Source: Rhizobium etli 8C-3
GTDB lineage: Bacteria; Pseudomonadota; Alphaproteobacteria; Rhizobiales; Rhizobiaceae
DNA: 64,000 bases
Assembly: GCF_001908375.1 (NCBI RefSeq)
Contig: NZ_CP017241.1
Location: 1,119,001 to 1,183,000, forward strand
Direction of reading: 5' to 3'
A program made the translations under genes and the position numbers. Below the pieces are notes generated by a model, which was not told the origin of the DNA, ran no database searches, and worked only from the letters and a program-made list of their open reading frames with translations. Positions 34,706 to 43,477 of the stretch are shown one piece after another; positions within the stretch are counted from its first letter, which is position 1; each line of letters begins with the position of its first letter.

Positions 34706-35026
34706 GTGCCTCCAGCGCGAAAATGGAGGAAATGATCCGGGCGGCGCCAGTCTTGCTCTTCGGCCAATGCACCAACCCGTTCGCCCATCGCCCTGGAGGT
34801 TACCTCGAAAATGCGCTCGGGCCGCGACTGGCGCTGCAGCTCTGCCGGGCATGGTGCTTCGGCGGGTGTGCCCACAGGGCGGGATGAGCGACGACACGAG
34901 CAAGTGTGCCTGGGCGAGCGAAGCCCAATTTGACCTGCCTTTTGCCGGAACCGCTGAAAATCCCTGTTGACCTCGATCTAGGTTGAGATCCGAACTTGAT
35001 GCAGTCCGTCAACCGAGGAGGCGCCG
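34706..35026. other. 321-base gap after mucR
   Basis: No gene, repeat or palindrome was recognised. The region carries the promoter side of the ornithine cyclodeaminase-family gene, whose ribosome site is GGAGG near 35010. Confidence 0.4.
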
Positions 35027-35968
35027 ATGGCCATCATTTTAAGCGACAGCGACCTGGACTGCGGCACGACCATGCAGATCGCCATCGAGGCGATCGAGGA
35101 AGCAATGGCGGCGCGATCGGCAGGGGCATTGGTTTCGCCGCCCAGGCATAACGTGTCCTTTGGCTGCAAGGGCGACCTTGTCTTCACCGTCGGCGGCACG
35201 ATCGGCGAGGATCCGATTGCGGGCTTCAGGGTTTATGGGACATTCAAAGGGCTGCGCCGCGAGCAGATCGTCGCGGTCTGGTCGACTGAAACGGCAGAAC
35301 TTCAAGGGCTCGTCATCGGCAGCCGGTTGGGAGATATCCGGACCGGCGCGATTGGCGCCATCGCCATCCGTCATATGTCGTCGCCTGACGCCCGCACGGC
35401 AGGCGTCATTGGAAGCGGGCAACAGGCGCGAACACAGTTGGAGGCCGCAGCGCTGGTCCGCAGGCTGGATCGTGTGCGCGTCTATAGCCGCCACGAACAG
35501 AACCGCCGCACGTTTTCAGCGGAGATGGAGCAGCGCCTAGGTATCCCCGTAGAGCCCGTGGCTTCACCTCGGCGCGCCGTGAGCGAGGCCGATATCGTCA
35601 TTTGTGCAACGACAAGCCGAACGCCGGTGATGGAGGCAGCCTGGCTGAAGCCCGGAGTTCACATCAACACCGTCGGCCCGAAGACCGTGGATGAACACGA
35701 GTTGGGCCTGGATGTCGCCGCCGCCGCTCATCTCATCGCCACCGATTCCCTTGAGCAGACGCAAGCCTATAAGGCTCCATTCTTTCTGAGTGAATCGTCC
35801 GATGCCGCCCGTATGGTTGATTTGGCAGCGATCGTCGGCGGCAGGTTGCCTGCTCGCCAAGCGCGCGATCAAACGACGTTGTTCTGCTCGGTGGGCCTTG
35901 CAGGTACCGAAGTCCTGGTGGCATCGAAGCTGCTTGCGGCTACCGGCGGTAAGGCTCCTGCGGGCTGA
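35027..35968 (+). CDS. Ornithine cyclodeaminase / mu-crystallin family protein
   Basis: The 313-residue protein has the family's Rossmann domain with VIGSGQQARTQLEA near residue 127. The substrate-domain residues GLVIGSRLGDIRTGAIGAIA lie near 95. The C-terminal part has INTVGPKTVDEHEL. Members convert ornithine to proline or act as ketimine, alanine or N-carboxyalkyl amino-acid dehydrogenases, all NAD(P)-dependent. Which one applies cannot be told. GGAGG precedes the ATG. It stands alone downstream of mucR. Confidence 0.87.
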   Translation: MAIILSDSDLDCGTTMQIAIEAIEEAMAARSAGALVSPPRHNVSFGCKGDLVFTVGGTIGEDPIAGFRVYGTFKGLRREQIVAVWSTETAELQGLVIGSRLGDIRTGAIGAIAIRHMSSPDARTAGVIGSGQQARTQLEAAALVRRLDRVRVYSRHEQNRRTFSAEMEQRLGIPVEPVASPRRAVSEADIVICATTSRTPVMEAAWLKPGVHINTVGPKTVDEHELGLDVAAAAHLIATDSLEQTQAYKAPFFLSESSDAARMVDLAAIVGGRLPARQARDQTTLFCSVGLAGTEVLVASKLLAATGGKAPAG

Positions 35969-36025
35969 GGCGGGCCGAGAGCTGATTATCACGGGCGACG
36001 GTCGCCACCCTGGCAACCTTGGCAC

Positions 36026-36289
36026 TCATGCAGTCAACCGAGACCCTTTTATACCCGGCATCATAGGTAACGATGCATGGCTTCGCCAGGACCATGGGGA
36101 AGATCGCCTCGCTGAGGACACAGCCGGCTTGTCGGTTTTGCCGATCAGCCGAATAGCTTGTCTGCGCTCCAGCTCGAAGTCGTCATCGATGCGGTCGATG
36201 GACCTCAAAAACGATTGCACTGTTGTGACGCCGGGTAGCATGCCCGTGTGGAACGTTTCTCGTTCTGCCGGGGCATGAGAGGCCGTCAA
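36026..36289 (-). CDS. Possible small frame coupled to the flavoprotein gene
   Basis: A TTG at 36289 overlaps the stop codon of the upstream flavoprotein gene (TTGA), and the frame gives 87 residues. The part LRSIDRIDDDFELERRQAIRLIGK looks helical and protein-like; the end is Ser/Arg-rich. It may be the remnant of a gene or chance. No family is recognised. The rest of the 35969-36285 gap shows nothing else. Confidence 0.28.
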   Translation of the reverse strand: MTASHAPAERETFHTGMLPGVTTVQSFLRSIDRIDDDFELERRQAIRLIGKTDKPAVSSARRSSPWSWRSHASLPMMPGIKGSRLTA

Positions 36290-37179
36290 TCAATCCCGAA
36301 CATCAGCGACCGATGCGCCGCCGTTCCGGCCAGCATCCCGTCACCAACGGCAAGAGCCACGGAACCAGCGGCCCTTGCCACATCGCCGCAGGCGAAGATG
36401 CCCTTCGCTGTCGTCTGCTTTACGCCATCCGTCCTGATGAACTGGCCGAGTGGCCCCTCTTCGAGCGCGCAGCCCAGCTGCTCGGCCCAGGGGATTTGCA
36501 CTGAAGTCTGCGTCATGGCGAACAGGCCGTCCATTGTGACAATCCTGCCGTCTTCCAGACAAACATCCGCACGCTTGCCTGCGATCTCGCGCACTGGTGT
36601 CGTCTCGACCTTGACTGCGCGCGCACGCAATTGCGCTGCCTGGTCGGCATTCGGGACGAAAAGGCCGTTGGTAAAAAAAGTCGTTTCGCCCCAGTCAGGA
36701 AGCATGAGGGCCTGATGCATGGAATGTTCCCCGGATGCGATGACGCCGATCCGCCCTCGGTTCAGTTCGTATCCGTGGCAATAGGGGCAATGGAAGACAG
36801 ATTTTCCCCAGCGTTCCTGCAGGCCTGGAATGGCGGGCAGTCGATCGGCAACCCCTGCTGCCAGGATCAGACGCCTGGCTTGCTTCACAGACTTGCCATC
36901 GATTTCGATAGCAAATCCATTGCTGGTCCTCTTTGCAGTTTGCGCCTTGGCATTCATCCATTGGACTGTCGGATAGCGTTCGAGCTGTTTGCGGGCCTCG
37001 GACACGATCTGGCCGGGTTCACGGCCGTCCTGGCCCAGAAAACCGTGCGAGACAGCGGCAAAGCGATTGCGGCGCTCACCGGCGTCGATCACCAGGATCT
37101 CTTGTCTGGCACGGGCGAGCGGCAGGGCTGCTGAAATGCCGGCAAAGCTGCCGCCGATAATGATGACGTCAAAATGCAT
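36286..37179 (-). CDS. Thioredoxin reductase-like FAD/NAD(P) oxidoreductase
   Basis: The 297-residue protein has the FAD dinucleotide fold IIIGGSFAGISAAL at the N terminus and a redox-type CPYC motif (FHCPYCHGYE) near residue 132. A second nucleotide fold (IGVIASGEH) and the FAD-binding IFACGDVARAAGSVALAVGDG close the protein. It resembles the low-molecular-weight thioredoxin reductase family. The electron acceptor is unknown. GAGG lies 7 bases before the ATG. It is divergent from an Rrf2 regulator with a strong inverted repeat between them, a common pairing for this enzyme type. Confidence 0.88.
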   Translation of the reverse strand: MHFDVIIIGGSFAGISAALPLARARQEILVIDAGERRNRFAAVSHGFLGQDGREPGQIVSEARKQLERYPTVQWMNAKAQTAKRTSNGFAIEIDGKSVKQARRLILAAGVADRLPAIPGLQERWGKSVFHCPYCHGYELNRGRIGVIASGEHSMHQALMLPDWGETTFFTNGLFVPNADQAAQLRARAVKVETTPVREIAGKRADVCLEDGRIVTMDGLFAMTQTSVQIPWAEQLGCALEEGPLGQFIRTDGVKQTTAKGIFACGDVARAAGSVALAVGDGMLAGTAAHRSLMFGID

Positions 37180-37278
37180 GAATGATCCTCTCACTTTCGT
37201 TCCGTTTCATCGCCCGGCGGGACGGCCGAACGTCAAGTCATGAAACTTTTTAAGTTACGTGAAATCGATCTGTCAATG

Positions 37279-37307
37279 GATCATGCAACTATTATTGTTG
37301 CGTGATC
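37279..37307. promoter_or_regulatory. Inverted-repeat operator between flavoprotein and Rrf2 genes
   Basis: GATCATGCAAC and GTTGCGTGATC form an 11-bp inverted repeat with one mismatch and a 7-base AT spacer (TATTATT). It sits between the divergent start codons at 37179 and 37355. It is the likely binding site of the adjacent Rrf2 protein. Confidence 0.6.
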
Positions 37308-37354
37308 AGGTCTCTCTGCTACATCTGAGATCCGCAAACGAACTCGGCCAGGCC

Positions 37355-37813
37355 ATGAGACACGACACCCGCCTATCCCGCATGCTGCATGTGCTTGTTC
37401 ACATGGATCGCCACGAAGGCGCCGCAACCTCCGAGACCATTGCAGCGATGCTGGGCACCAATGCCGTTGTCGTGCGCCGAACCATGGCCGGCCTGCGGGA
37501 TCAGGGATATGTCCGGTCCGAAAAGGGGCACGGCGGCGGCTGGGTCCTGGCCCGCCCCTTGCGGGAGATCACCTTGCTCGACATCCACAATGCATTGGGC
37601 GCGCCGCAACTCTTCTCGATCGGACTGGCGGGCGACAATCCGAACTGCGTCATCGAACAGGCCGTCAACGCTTCGCTTGCCGGGGCGATGCATGAGGCGG
37701 AGGCGATCTTGCTTTCGAAATTCGCTCAGGTGACATTGGCCGCGCTTGCCGAAGCTTCCTCCAAGCAATGGGCGAAGCCTGCACACTGTGCCTTGGCAAT
37801 GGAGCATTCATAG
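37355..37813 (+). CDS. Rrf2 family transcriptional regulator
   Basis: The 152-residue winged-helix protein starts MRHDTRLSRMLHVLVHM and has the Rrf2 recognition helix TNAVVVRRTMAGLRDQGYV near residue 36. The wing GHGGGWVLARP follows. Only one Cys (NPNCVIE) is present in the region where IscR and NsrR have three, so an Fe-S cluster is unlikely and a thiol or small-molecule switch is more probable. A GTG 32 codons upstream is also in frame but lacks a domain match. It probably represses the divergent flavoprotein gene. Confidence 0.85.
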   Translation: MRHDTRLSRMLHVLVHMDRHEGAATSETIAAMLGTNAVVVRRTMAGLRDQGYVRSEKGHGGGWVLARPLREITLLDIHNALGAPQLFSIGLAGDNPNCVIEQAVNASLAGAMHEAEAILLSKFAQVTLAALAEASSKQWAKPAHCALAMEHS

Positions 37814-38178
37814 ACTGCCGCCTTAAGGTGATTGTCTTGACCAAAGGTGCTGCCGCCCTCAAGGGCGCGCTCGAAGGCCGGCAGGACAGCCATGCCGAAG
37901 AATGCAGGCAATGAAGAAGGGCTGTGGCGAAACCGCCCCGACCTCCCGGCTCCTTTCAGCGCCAGTGCAGATACAAGGTGGGCAAAAGACCGAAGCGAGT
38001 GCGGCCATCGAAATCGGCCGCACGAGCCTGCGAACCGCGTGACGATATGGGGGAATGCAAAAGATATCGTTTGCTTTGTATTTTCTGAAAGCGCACTCTC
38101 CGGCCTCCAGCAGCCATTTTTACGGGCGCTGCTGTTTGAGGGCGACCATGCCCTAGCCCCGACCGAAAGGAGGACTGC
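37814..38178. other. 365-base gap upstream of a small-gene operon
   Basis: No gene is supported. A minus-strand frame reads FERALEGGSTFGQDNHLKAA near 37840, which looks protein-like but lacks a start and breaks up upstream, so it may be a relic. The last bases hold the strong GAAAGGAGG site of the next gene. Confidence 0.35.
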
Positions 38179-38484
38179 ATGTCTTCCGACGTCACCATGA
38201 AAAACCTGACAAGCGATGAACTTGGCATGCTGCAGCAGGTGCTGAGCGATGCAGGCTATACCGGCGATATGCTTTTCGATCAGCCTCGGACTTTCAATGC
38301 CGCGGCACTGCTGCTCATCCAGTTGTTCCAGGAGGGCACGACGTTGCCAGCCGAACTTGCAAGTGGACTTGACCGCCACTTCGGCAAGGCAAAGCGTACG
38401 GTCGCCATGCCTCCCACTGTTGCGCCGTTTCACCGTTTTGCCATTCAAGGCCTTCCGTCATCCGTTTCCGGGATCGTTCACTGA
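38179..38484 (+). CDS. Conserved-looking hypothetical protein, first of three-gene operon
   Basis: The 101-residue soluble protein begins MSSDVTMKNLTSDELGMLQQ and is helical in its first 70 residues. It ends in a Pro/Val-rich tail. GAAAGGAGG lies 6 bases before the ATG. Codon use is typical of the chromosome. The next gene starts 2 bases after its stop, so they are co-transcribed. No domain is recognised. Confidence 0.75.
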   Translation: MSSDVTMKNLTSDELGMLQQVLSDAGYTGDMLFDQPRTFNAAALLLIQLFQEGTTLPAELASGLDRHFGKAKRTVAMPPTVAPFHRFAIQGLPSSVSGIVH

Positions 38485-38486
38485 AC

Positions 38487-38723
38487 ATGGACATAAGGCC
38501 CCCCAACTTCGACATCGACGATGCCCGGCGGACGAACGAGTGCGCCTGCGTCTTCGACCGTCTGGCGATGCAGATTGCGATCGAAGCCGAAAACGCGGGG
38601 TGGCTGCAGAGCGAGGTTGCGCTGGCTCTTGCTGACGCCGCCGAGCGCTACGTCATGCATGTCGCAGCCTGCACCCACGAGACGCCGGTTGCGGCCAACA
38701 GCAACGCCGCTCGGGAGGCCTGA
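38487..38723 (+). CDS. Small hypothetical protein, second of three-gene operon
   Basis: The 78-residue protein is acidic and helical (AENAGWLQSEVALALADAAERY) with two nearby Cys (CACVF) at residues about 19-21 and another in AACTHE. It starts 2 bases after the upstream gene and ends 3 bases before the next. Such tight packing argues that it is real. No family is known to me. Confidence 0.7.
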   Translation: MDIRPPNFDIDDARRTNECACVFDRLAMQIAIEAENAGWLQSEVALALADAAERYVMHVAACTHETPVAANSNAAREA

Positions 38724-38726
38724 CGC

Positions 38727-39083
38727 ATGCGCAGCGGTCTTCTCATCACATTCTTTTGCACTGCCGCGGCGCTTTATCTGGGATGGGGACAGGTCGCTGC
38801 CTATCAGGAGCGGGAGCGCGTTCGAACCGCCGATGCCGCCGAGCGCCGAACACGGCTGGCGAAACTTTCCGCGGACGGCTGCAACGGTGCCGTTGGCTCC
38901 CTTTCGGCCATGGAGCATCGGCTCCTCAAGGCCGGAGGCATCGAGATCCCTGAGGCTCTGGCGAGCGACATCACCTTGTGTCTCGAAGAGAACATCATGT
39001 CCGGCCGTTCACGCCTGCAGATGGAGCGGACGCACTTGATCAGGCTGTTTCCACGCGAGACGAGCCTGTTGCCGAACGAATGA
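38727..39083 (+). CDS. Membrane-anchored hypothetical protein, third of three-gene operon
   Basis: The 118-residue protein has one N-terminal helix (residues about 4-24) acting as anchor or signal. An Arg/Glu-rich coiled segment follows (YQERERVRTADAAERRTRLAKL) and then a periplasmic domain with two Cys that could pair. It lies 3 bases after the preceding gene and converges on sufE with only 7 bases between. Function is unknown. Confidence 0.7.
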   Translation: MRSGLLITFFCTAAALYLGWGQVAAYQERERVRTADAAERRTRLAKLSADGCNGAVGSLSAMEHRLLKAGGIEIPEALASDITLCLEENIMSGRSRLQMERTHLIRLFPRETSLLPNE

Positions 39084-39090
39084 GAGGCGC

Positions 39091-39513
39091 TTAAGCCGCC
39101 ACTCTCACCCGCGCTTCTTCCCGGATGCGGTTCACCATGGACCTCAGCCCGTTGGAGCGCTGCGACGACAGGTTCTCGACCAGGCCAATCTTGGAGAAGA
39201 TATCGAAGGCATCGAGGCCTGCAATTTCCGAGGCCTTCTTGCCGGAATAGGTGGCGAGCACGATGGCGACGAGGCCACGCACGATATGCGCGTCCGAATC
39301 GCCCTCGAAGATCAGCACCGGATTTTCAGGATTGCCCTGGGGATGCGTCACGAGCCAGACCTGGCTGGCGCAGCCCATCACCTTGTTGGCAGACGTCTTC
39401 TTGTCGTCCGGCAGGTCCGGCAGCCCCTTGCCGAGCTCGATGACATAGCGGTAGCGATCCTCCCAGTCGTCGAGGAAGGAGAAGTCGTCGATGATCTCTT
39501 CGAGAGATGCCAT
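39091..39513 (-). CDS. sufE: SufE family sulfur acceptor for Fe-S cluster assembly
   Basis: The 140-residue protein follows the SufE fold with the sulfur-accepting Cys in VMGCASQVWL near residue 48. The family ending SNGLRSMVNRIR is also present. SufE takes persulfide from the cysteine desulfurase SufS and stimulates cluster building. No suf genes are adjacent, so this is a stand-alone copy. AAGGG lies 8 bases before the ATG. Confidence 0.93.
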   Translation of the reverse strand: MASLEEIIDDFSFLDDWEDRYRYVIELGKGLPDLPDDKKTSANKVMGCASQVWLVTHPQGNPENPVLIFEGDSDAHIVRGLVAIVLATYSGKKASEIAGLDAFDIFSKIGLVENLSSQRSNGLRSMVNRIREEARVRVAA

Positions 39514-39768
39514 AAGCGGCCCTTTCACTATTGTGAGTGATATAGGTGAACTGCCGCTGCTTTTGAACCATTAAAAAGAAAAACCCGATATTAGGCAGAT
39601 CCAATGAGGAGGGTGGATAGCGATCAGCGCTGTGGCAAAGCGAGGTCGCTAAACACAAACCCCCGACCTTGGAGACAAGCCGTTGGCGTCGCCCACCGAT
39701 CCGAAACGGCGACCGCCTCAAGATCAAGGGCGGCCTCCGTGGCCAGTATGCCTATCCCTGGAATGCAG

Positions 39769-39804
39769 AAAAAAACGCCGTGAAGGATGGGCATCCTCAC
39801 GGCG
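39769..39804 (-). terminator. Intrinsic terminator of the DUF5330 gene
   Basis: On the minus strand CGCCGTGAGGATG and CATCCTTCACGGCG pair over 13 bases with one bulge around CC, followed by seven T. It lies 108 bases after the DUF5330 stop. The rest of the 39514-39912 gap shows no gene on either strand. Confidence 0.88.
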
Positions 39805-39912
39805 CAGCAAAAAATGCTGAAATCAAACAGGGCAGGCACGTCAGGCACGGGGGATCTCCGTATCGACGGGGATCGCCTGTGCAAGCTTGGGCGAAAGAAC
39901 TCCGCGGATTTT

Positions 39913-40404
39913 TTATAGGACCGGCTTCGGTGTCGGCAACGGAATGGCGCCCGTTACGACCTTGTCGGAAACCGATTCGTCCTCCACCGGGGGGCGGTAG
40001 GGCATCGGCTGGTTCAGTGCGGCAGCCCTCTGCTCCTTTGCAAGAGGAGCAGAGGCTGCAACGGGAGCCTCGGCAAGCGGTGCGGCCGGTGTCGCCTCGG
40101 CAAGCTTTGGAGCCGGTGCCTTGTCGTCCGAGAACTGGCCGTCCAGCAGCTCGTAAGCGACGCGGGCGCCTTCGCGGGCCCGGTAGCCGAGGGCGGTGAG
40201 TGTTTCTGCGCCCTTGGCGCAGACCTCCGGCTTCTCGTTGCACATGCCGGTGAGATAATCATAGGCGCCGCTTGCGGCGGTGAAGGCGTCGAAAAACTGG
40301 ATTTGCGGGTCGTTGGCAAGCCGCGTCGAGCTTTCCGAGCTGAAGAGCGGCAAGAGGACCAGTACGAGGCCGAACCAGAACGATCCTTTGATCAGAAACC
40401 ACAT
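39913..40404 (-). CDS. DUF5330 membrane-anchored protein
   Basis: The 163-residue protein has an N-terminal hydrophobic anchor (FLIKGSFWFGLVLVLLPLF). A short conserved region with two Cys (GMCNEKPEVCAKGAETLTALG) follows, and then a long Ala/Pro-rich tail. This is the DUF5330 pattern found in rhizobia. It is probably exposed to the periplasm. Function is unknown. It is divergent from the DivJ-like kinase gene and has its own terminator. Confidence 0.8.
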   Translation of the reverse strand: MWFLIKGSFWFGLVLVLLPLFSSESSTRLANDPQIQFFDAFTAASGAYDYLTGMCNEKPEVCAKGAETLTALGYRAREGARVAYELLDGQFSDDKAPAPKLAEATPAAPLAEAPVAASAPLAKEQRAAALNQPMPYRPPVEDESVSDKVVTGAIPLPTPKPVL

Positions 40405-40856
40405 TGTCGTTGCCCATCCTGTTTTTCCCGTCCGGTCTTTTCGCCGAATCAGGCCCGGTCTTCCGGTGTGCTTCCACCCTAGCGGGGAAATGCGAATGCC
40501 ACTTTTCGAAACTTGACGGCATTTGCGGCAAATTTAGTTCGAATTTTAAATAAAGGCATTCCGACCGCATTTCAGTCAAATTGCAGCCATCGGGGTTAAG
40601 CATAGCGCAGACGGCTGCCTGGAAAAGCGGCTATTTGCTGAGTGCTGCGTGCCACAAAGGTTAACGCAAGTCCGAAATGTGAGCGAAATCCATCGCTTAC
40701 CCGCTATTAACCACAAAGACCAAAGGGTCCTGCGGATGGCTCAAAATGGGATTTTTACAGCTTTTGGGCTGTGGAGAGCCGCTTTGCCTTATCCTTTCCT
40801 TAAGCGGCCGGGGCCTATTGTCCGCACTGTGTAAAGAGCCTTTCGGCGGGTATCGT
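40405..40856. promoter_or_regulatory. 452-base divergent region between DUF5330 and the kinase gene
   Basis: The stretch is relatively AT-rich (for example AAATTTAGTTCGAATTTTAAATAAAG). It has several isolated TTAAC/GTTAA motifs (near 40594, 40661 and 40705) that match CtrA half-sites but none forms the full TTAA-N7-TTAAC. No small gene is evident. Confidence 0.4.
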
Positions 40857-42398
40857 GTGCGCGTATTGAGTAACATTGGCGGACGGGCGGCAGCCCTGGT
40901 GGACCGGGCAGCGGCAGGCTGGCTTTCCCGCGCAGGAAGCGGTGAAGCTGTTGCCGAGCGCGAGCTTGCGATCCTGCGCCGCCTGGTTTTCCTCTCTTCC
41001 GCGGCCTTGATTGCAGCGCCTGCCGGCCTCTCCTTCGTCACCAGCCCGGCCGTGGCTCTGCCCGCAGGTGTCGCGACCGTCTGCGCTGCCTTTCTCTTTT
41101 CAGCCGTCGGCAGCATAGCGCTTGCCCGCCAGAGCGCTGTCGTTTCGGCCGCCGCTGCGGCACCGGCGGAAGACTTCTTCATGCAAAACAGCGCCGGCCT
41201 CGTCCTCTTCCTCGATCCGCAAGGCAACGTTACCACGGCCGGTGGCCGCGACTGCTTCGAGTTCCTCGCCTGGATGCGCGATCCGAAGGGCAGGGGCTTC
41301 ATAGAGCAGGTGCATGTCTCCGACCGCATCTTCGTCCTGCAGGCGCTCGACCGGCTGCGCCAGGGCGATGAGCGTGCCAGCGTCGACCTTCGCATCGACC
41401 GCCCCTGCGTTTCCCGTGATCTTCGCCAGTTCGCCCATCTCAGGATGGACATGACGGCGCGGCGCGATGAGGACGGCGAGCTCGTGGCCGTCGTCGCCCA
41501 GCTCCGCGACGTCTCGGTCGAACAGGAGCTGCGCATGGAAGCCCAAAGCCGGGCGGCCGATGCCGAATCCGCCAACGATGCCAAGTCGCGCTTCCTCGCC
41601 GCCGTCAGCCACGAGCTGCGCACGCCGCTGAACGCCATCCTCGGCTTCTCCGATATCCTGCTCGGCGAATATTTCGGCAAGTTCGACAATGAGCGCCAGC
41701 GCGAATACGTGACGCTGGTACGCGAGTCCGGCGCGCACCTGCTTTCCGTCGTCAATACCATGCTCGACATGAGCAAGATCGAGGCCGGCCGCTATGAGCT
41801 TGTGCTCGAACCGTTCGATATCGCCGCCTCGGTCCGTTCCTGCGAGGCGATGCTTGCGCTACAGGCCAAGGGCAAGGGCGTGACGTTGACGAGCCGCATC
41901 CAGCGCGGCCTCGACGAGGTCGTCGCCGACCAGCGCGCCATCCAGCAGATCCTCATCAATCTCGTCGGCAATGCCGTGAAGTTCACCGATGCCGGCGGTG
42001 CCATCACCGTCGATGCGGCGGTGCGCGACGGCATCCTGCAGATCAGCGTCGCCGACACCGGCATCGGCATTCCCGCCGACAGGCTTGAATCGCTCGGCCA
42101 GCCCTTCATGCAGGTGCAGAACGATTATACACGTCATTACGAGGGCACAGGCCTTGGCCTGTCGCTGGTGAAGGGCCTCGTGGCGCTGCATGGCGGACAT
42201 TTCGCGATTGCCAGCATTCCCGGCGAAGGCACGGTCATCACCATTTCGATCGCGGCGGATGGTTCCGGCGCCGGTGGCGCGCATGCGGAAAAGGCCGGGG
42301 CACTCGATTTCCCGCCGCGCCTGAAAATTGCGACGACGAATGTCGCCGGACTAAAAGAGGGGCTTTTCGATGGCCGCGCGCAAGCGAAAATTGCCTAA
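40857..42398 (+). CDS. divJ: Sensor histidine kinase resembling DivJ
   Basis: The protein (513 residues from the GTG used) has two helices at about residues 40-60 and 65-88. A PAS-like region follows (about 110-210), then a HisKA domain with the phospho-acceptor His252 in AVSHELRTPLNAILGFSD, and a HATPase_c domain with NLVGNAVKF, DTGIGIP and GTGLGLSLVKG. In alphaproteobacteria DivJ phosphorylates DivK/PleD to control the cell cycle. From memory, divJ lies close to mucR/ros in S. meliloti and A. tumefaciens, as here. The start is uncertain: TTG at 40866 and an upstream ATG at 40746 are alternatives without better ribosome sites. Confidence 0.75.
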   Translation: MRVLSNIGGRAAALVDRAAAGWLSRAGSGEAVAERELAILRRLVFLSSAALIAAPAGLSFVTSPAVALPAGVATVCAAFLFSAVGSIALARQSAVVSAAAAAPAEDFFMQNSAGLVLFLDPQGNVTTAGGRDCFEFLAWMRDPKGRGFIEQVHVSDRIFVLQALDRLRQGDERASVDLRIDRPCVSRDLRQFAHLRMDMTARRDEDGELVAVVAQLRDVSVEQELRMEAQSRAADAESANDAKSRFLAAVSHELRTPLNAILGFSDILLGEYFGKFDNERQREYVTLVRESGAHLLSVVNTMLDMSKIEAGRYELVLEPFDIAASVRSCEAMLALQAKGKGVTLTSRIQRGLDEVVADQRAIQQILINLVGNAVKFTDAGGAITVDAAVRDGILQISVADTGIGIPADRLESLGQPFMQVQNDYTRHYEGTGLGLSLVKGLVALHGGHFAIASIPGEGTVITISIAADGSGAGGAHAEKAGALDFPPRLKIATTNVAGLKEGLFDGRAQAKIA

Positions 42399-43299
42399 GG
42401 GAAGGAGAGGCCGGCAGCAGCCGAGCCTGCTTCTTACAGGAGCTGCCGCGCTCGGCGGCTTGGGCATGACCGGCGCATCCGCGCTGGGCGGCGTCATTGC
42501 GCGCAATCCCTCGGTCGCAGGCGGCACCACAGCCTTTATCGTCATCTTCAGCTTCGTCGCCGCCAATGCGCTCTGGTATCAGCCGGGCACGCATCCGCAT
42601 CCCTTCTTCCGCACCCGCGACGTGCTAGCGCCCTTCTCGATCGGCCGTCCGGCCGTAGAAGAGCCGCATCCAGGCGATGTCACGACTTTCAAGATCGAAC
42701 GTCCGGGCGATGATGGCGCTGCAACGACCACCAACGCGACGCCGCCGGCCGCAGCACCCGGCCAAGAGCCTAGCCAGCTCGTCATGGACATCCAGAAGGA
42801 GCTCATCCGCCGCGGCCTCTATAACGGCGCGGCCGACGGCATCATCGGCCCGCGCACCAGCGCGGCCATCCTCTTTTTCCAGGAAACCGTCGGCATGCCG
42901 CAGAGCGGCGATGCGACGGTGGACGTGCTTGCCGCGCTGAAGACCGATTCCATCGGCACTTCGGCCGTCCCCGCCGAGAAACCGCGCGAGGACGTGACTT
43001 CGAAAGCCTCGACCGAGGATCCGGTGGCTGCCGCCATCCGCAGCGCCGAAAAGCAGATCAAGACCGCGCCTTCCGCCCCGAAGCAGGTTCCATCATCCGA
43101 GCTCACCAATGTCGATCTGGTACTGAAAATCCAGAAGGGCCTTTCCAACATGGCCTATGCAAATGTCGGCGTCGACGGTGTCGCCGGCGAACAGACCCGA
43201 ACCGCCATCCGCCGCTTCCAGAAGCATTACAACCTGCCCGAAACCGGTGAGCCCAACGAGGCGGTGTTGAAGAAGTTGAAGGAAATCGGGGCGATCTAA
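42370..43299 (+). CDS. Peptidoglycan-binding domain protein with membrane anchor
   Basis: The 309-residue protein has a basic N terminus and one helix near residues 48-66. A Pro/Ala linker follows, then two PG_binding_1 domains: LVMDIQKELIRRGLYNGAADGIIGPRT near 138-165 and LVLKIQKGLSNMAYANVGVDGVAGEQT near 245-272, each described as one repeat. The gene starts 29 bases inside the upstream kinase gene in another frame, with GAGGGG 7 bases before the ATG. Coupling with a DivJ-like kinase suggests a link between cell-cycle signalling and the envelope, but that is inference. Confidence 0.85.
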   Translation: MAARKRKLPKGRRGRQQPSLLLTGAAALGGLGMTGASALGGVIARNPSVAGGTTAFIVIFSFVAANALWYQPGTHPHPFFRTRDVLAPFSIGRPAVEEPHPGDVTTFKIERPGDDGAATTTNATPPAAAPGQEPSQLVMDIQKELIRRGLYNGAADGIIGPRTSAAILFFQETVGMPQSGDATVDVLAALKTDSIGTSAVPAEKPREDVTSKASTEDPVAAAIRSAEKQIKTAPSAPKQVPSSELTNVDLVLKIQKGLSNMAYANVGVDGVAGEQTRTAIRRFQKHYNLPETGEPNEAVLKKLKEIGAI

Positions 43300-43477
43300 G
43301 GCGAGGCATCTTTCGCGCCGGAAGCGCAACTTGAAGCGATAAAATCCGTCCGGCGCCCTGAGCCGCCTGGGGGCCGAGGTCATGCCCGGCAAGGTTCGAT
43401 GGTTGCTGAAGCTGCCGTTCAGGCAATGAGCCACCTTGCTTCGTGCCAAGCGAGAACATTTGCGCTATGCTCGGTCT

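Noticed and set aside
39624..39884. Minus-strand 86-residue frame downstream of DUF5330
   Set aside because: It spans the strong terminator hairpin and lacks a ribosome site.
40590..40720. TTAAC/GTTAA motifs before the DivJ-like gene as full CtrA sites
   Set aside because: They occur singly; none has the TTAA-N7-TTAAC arrangement.
40697..41776. 359-residue minus-strand frame
   Set aside because: Antisense to the histidine kinase and Ser/Arg-rich; no start signal.
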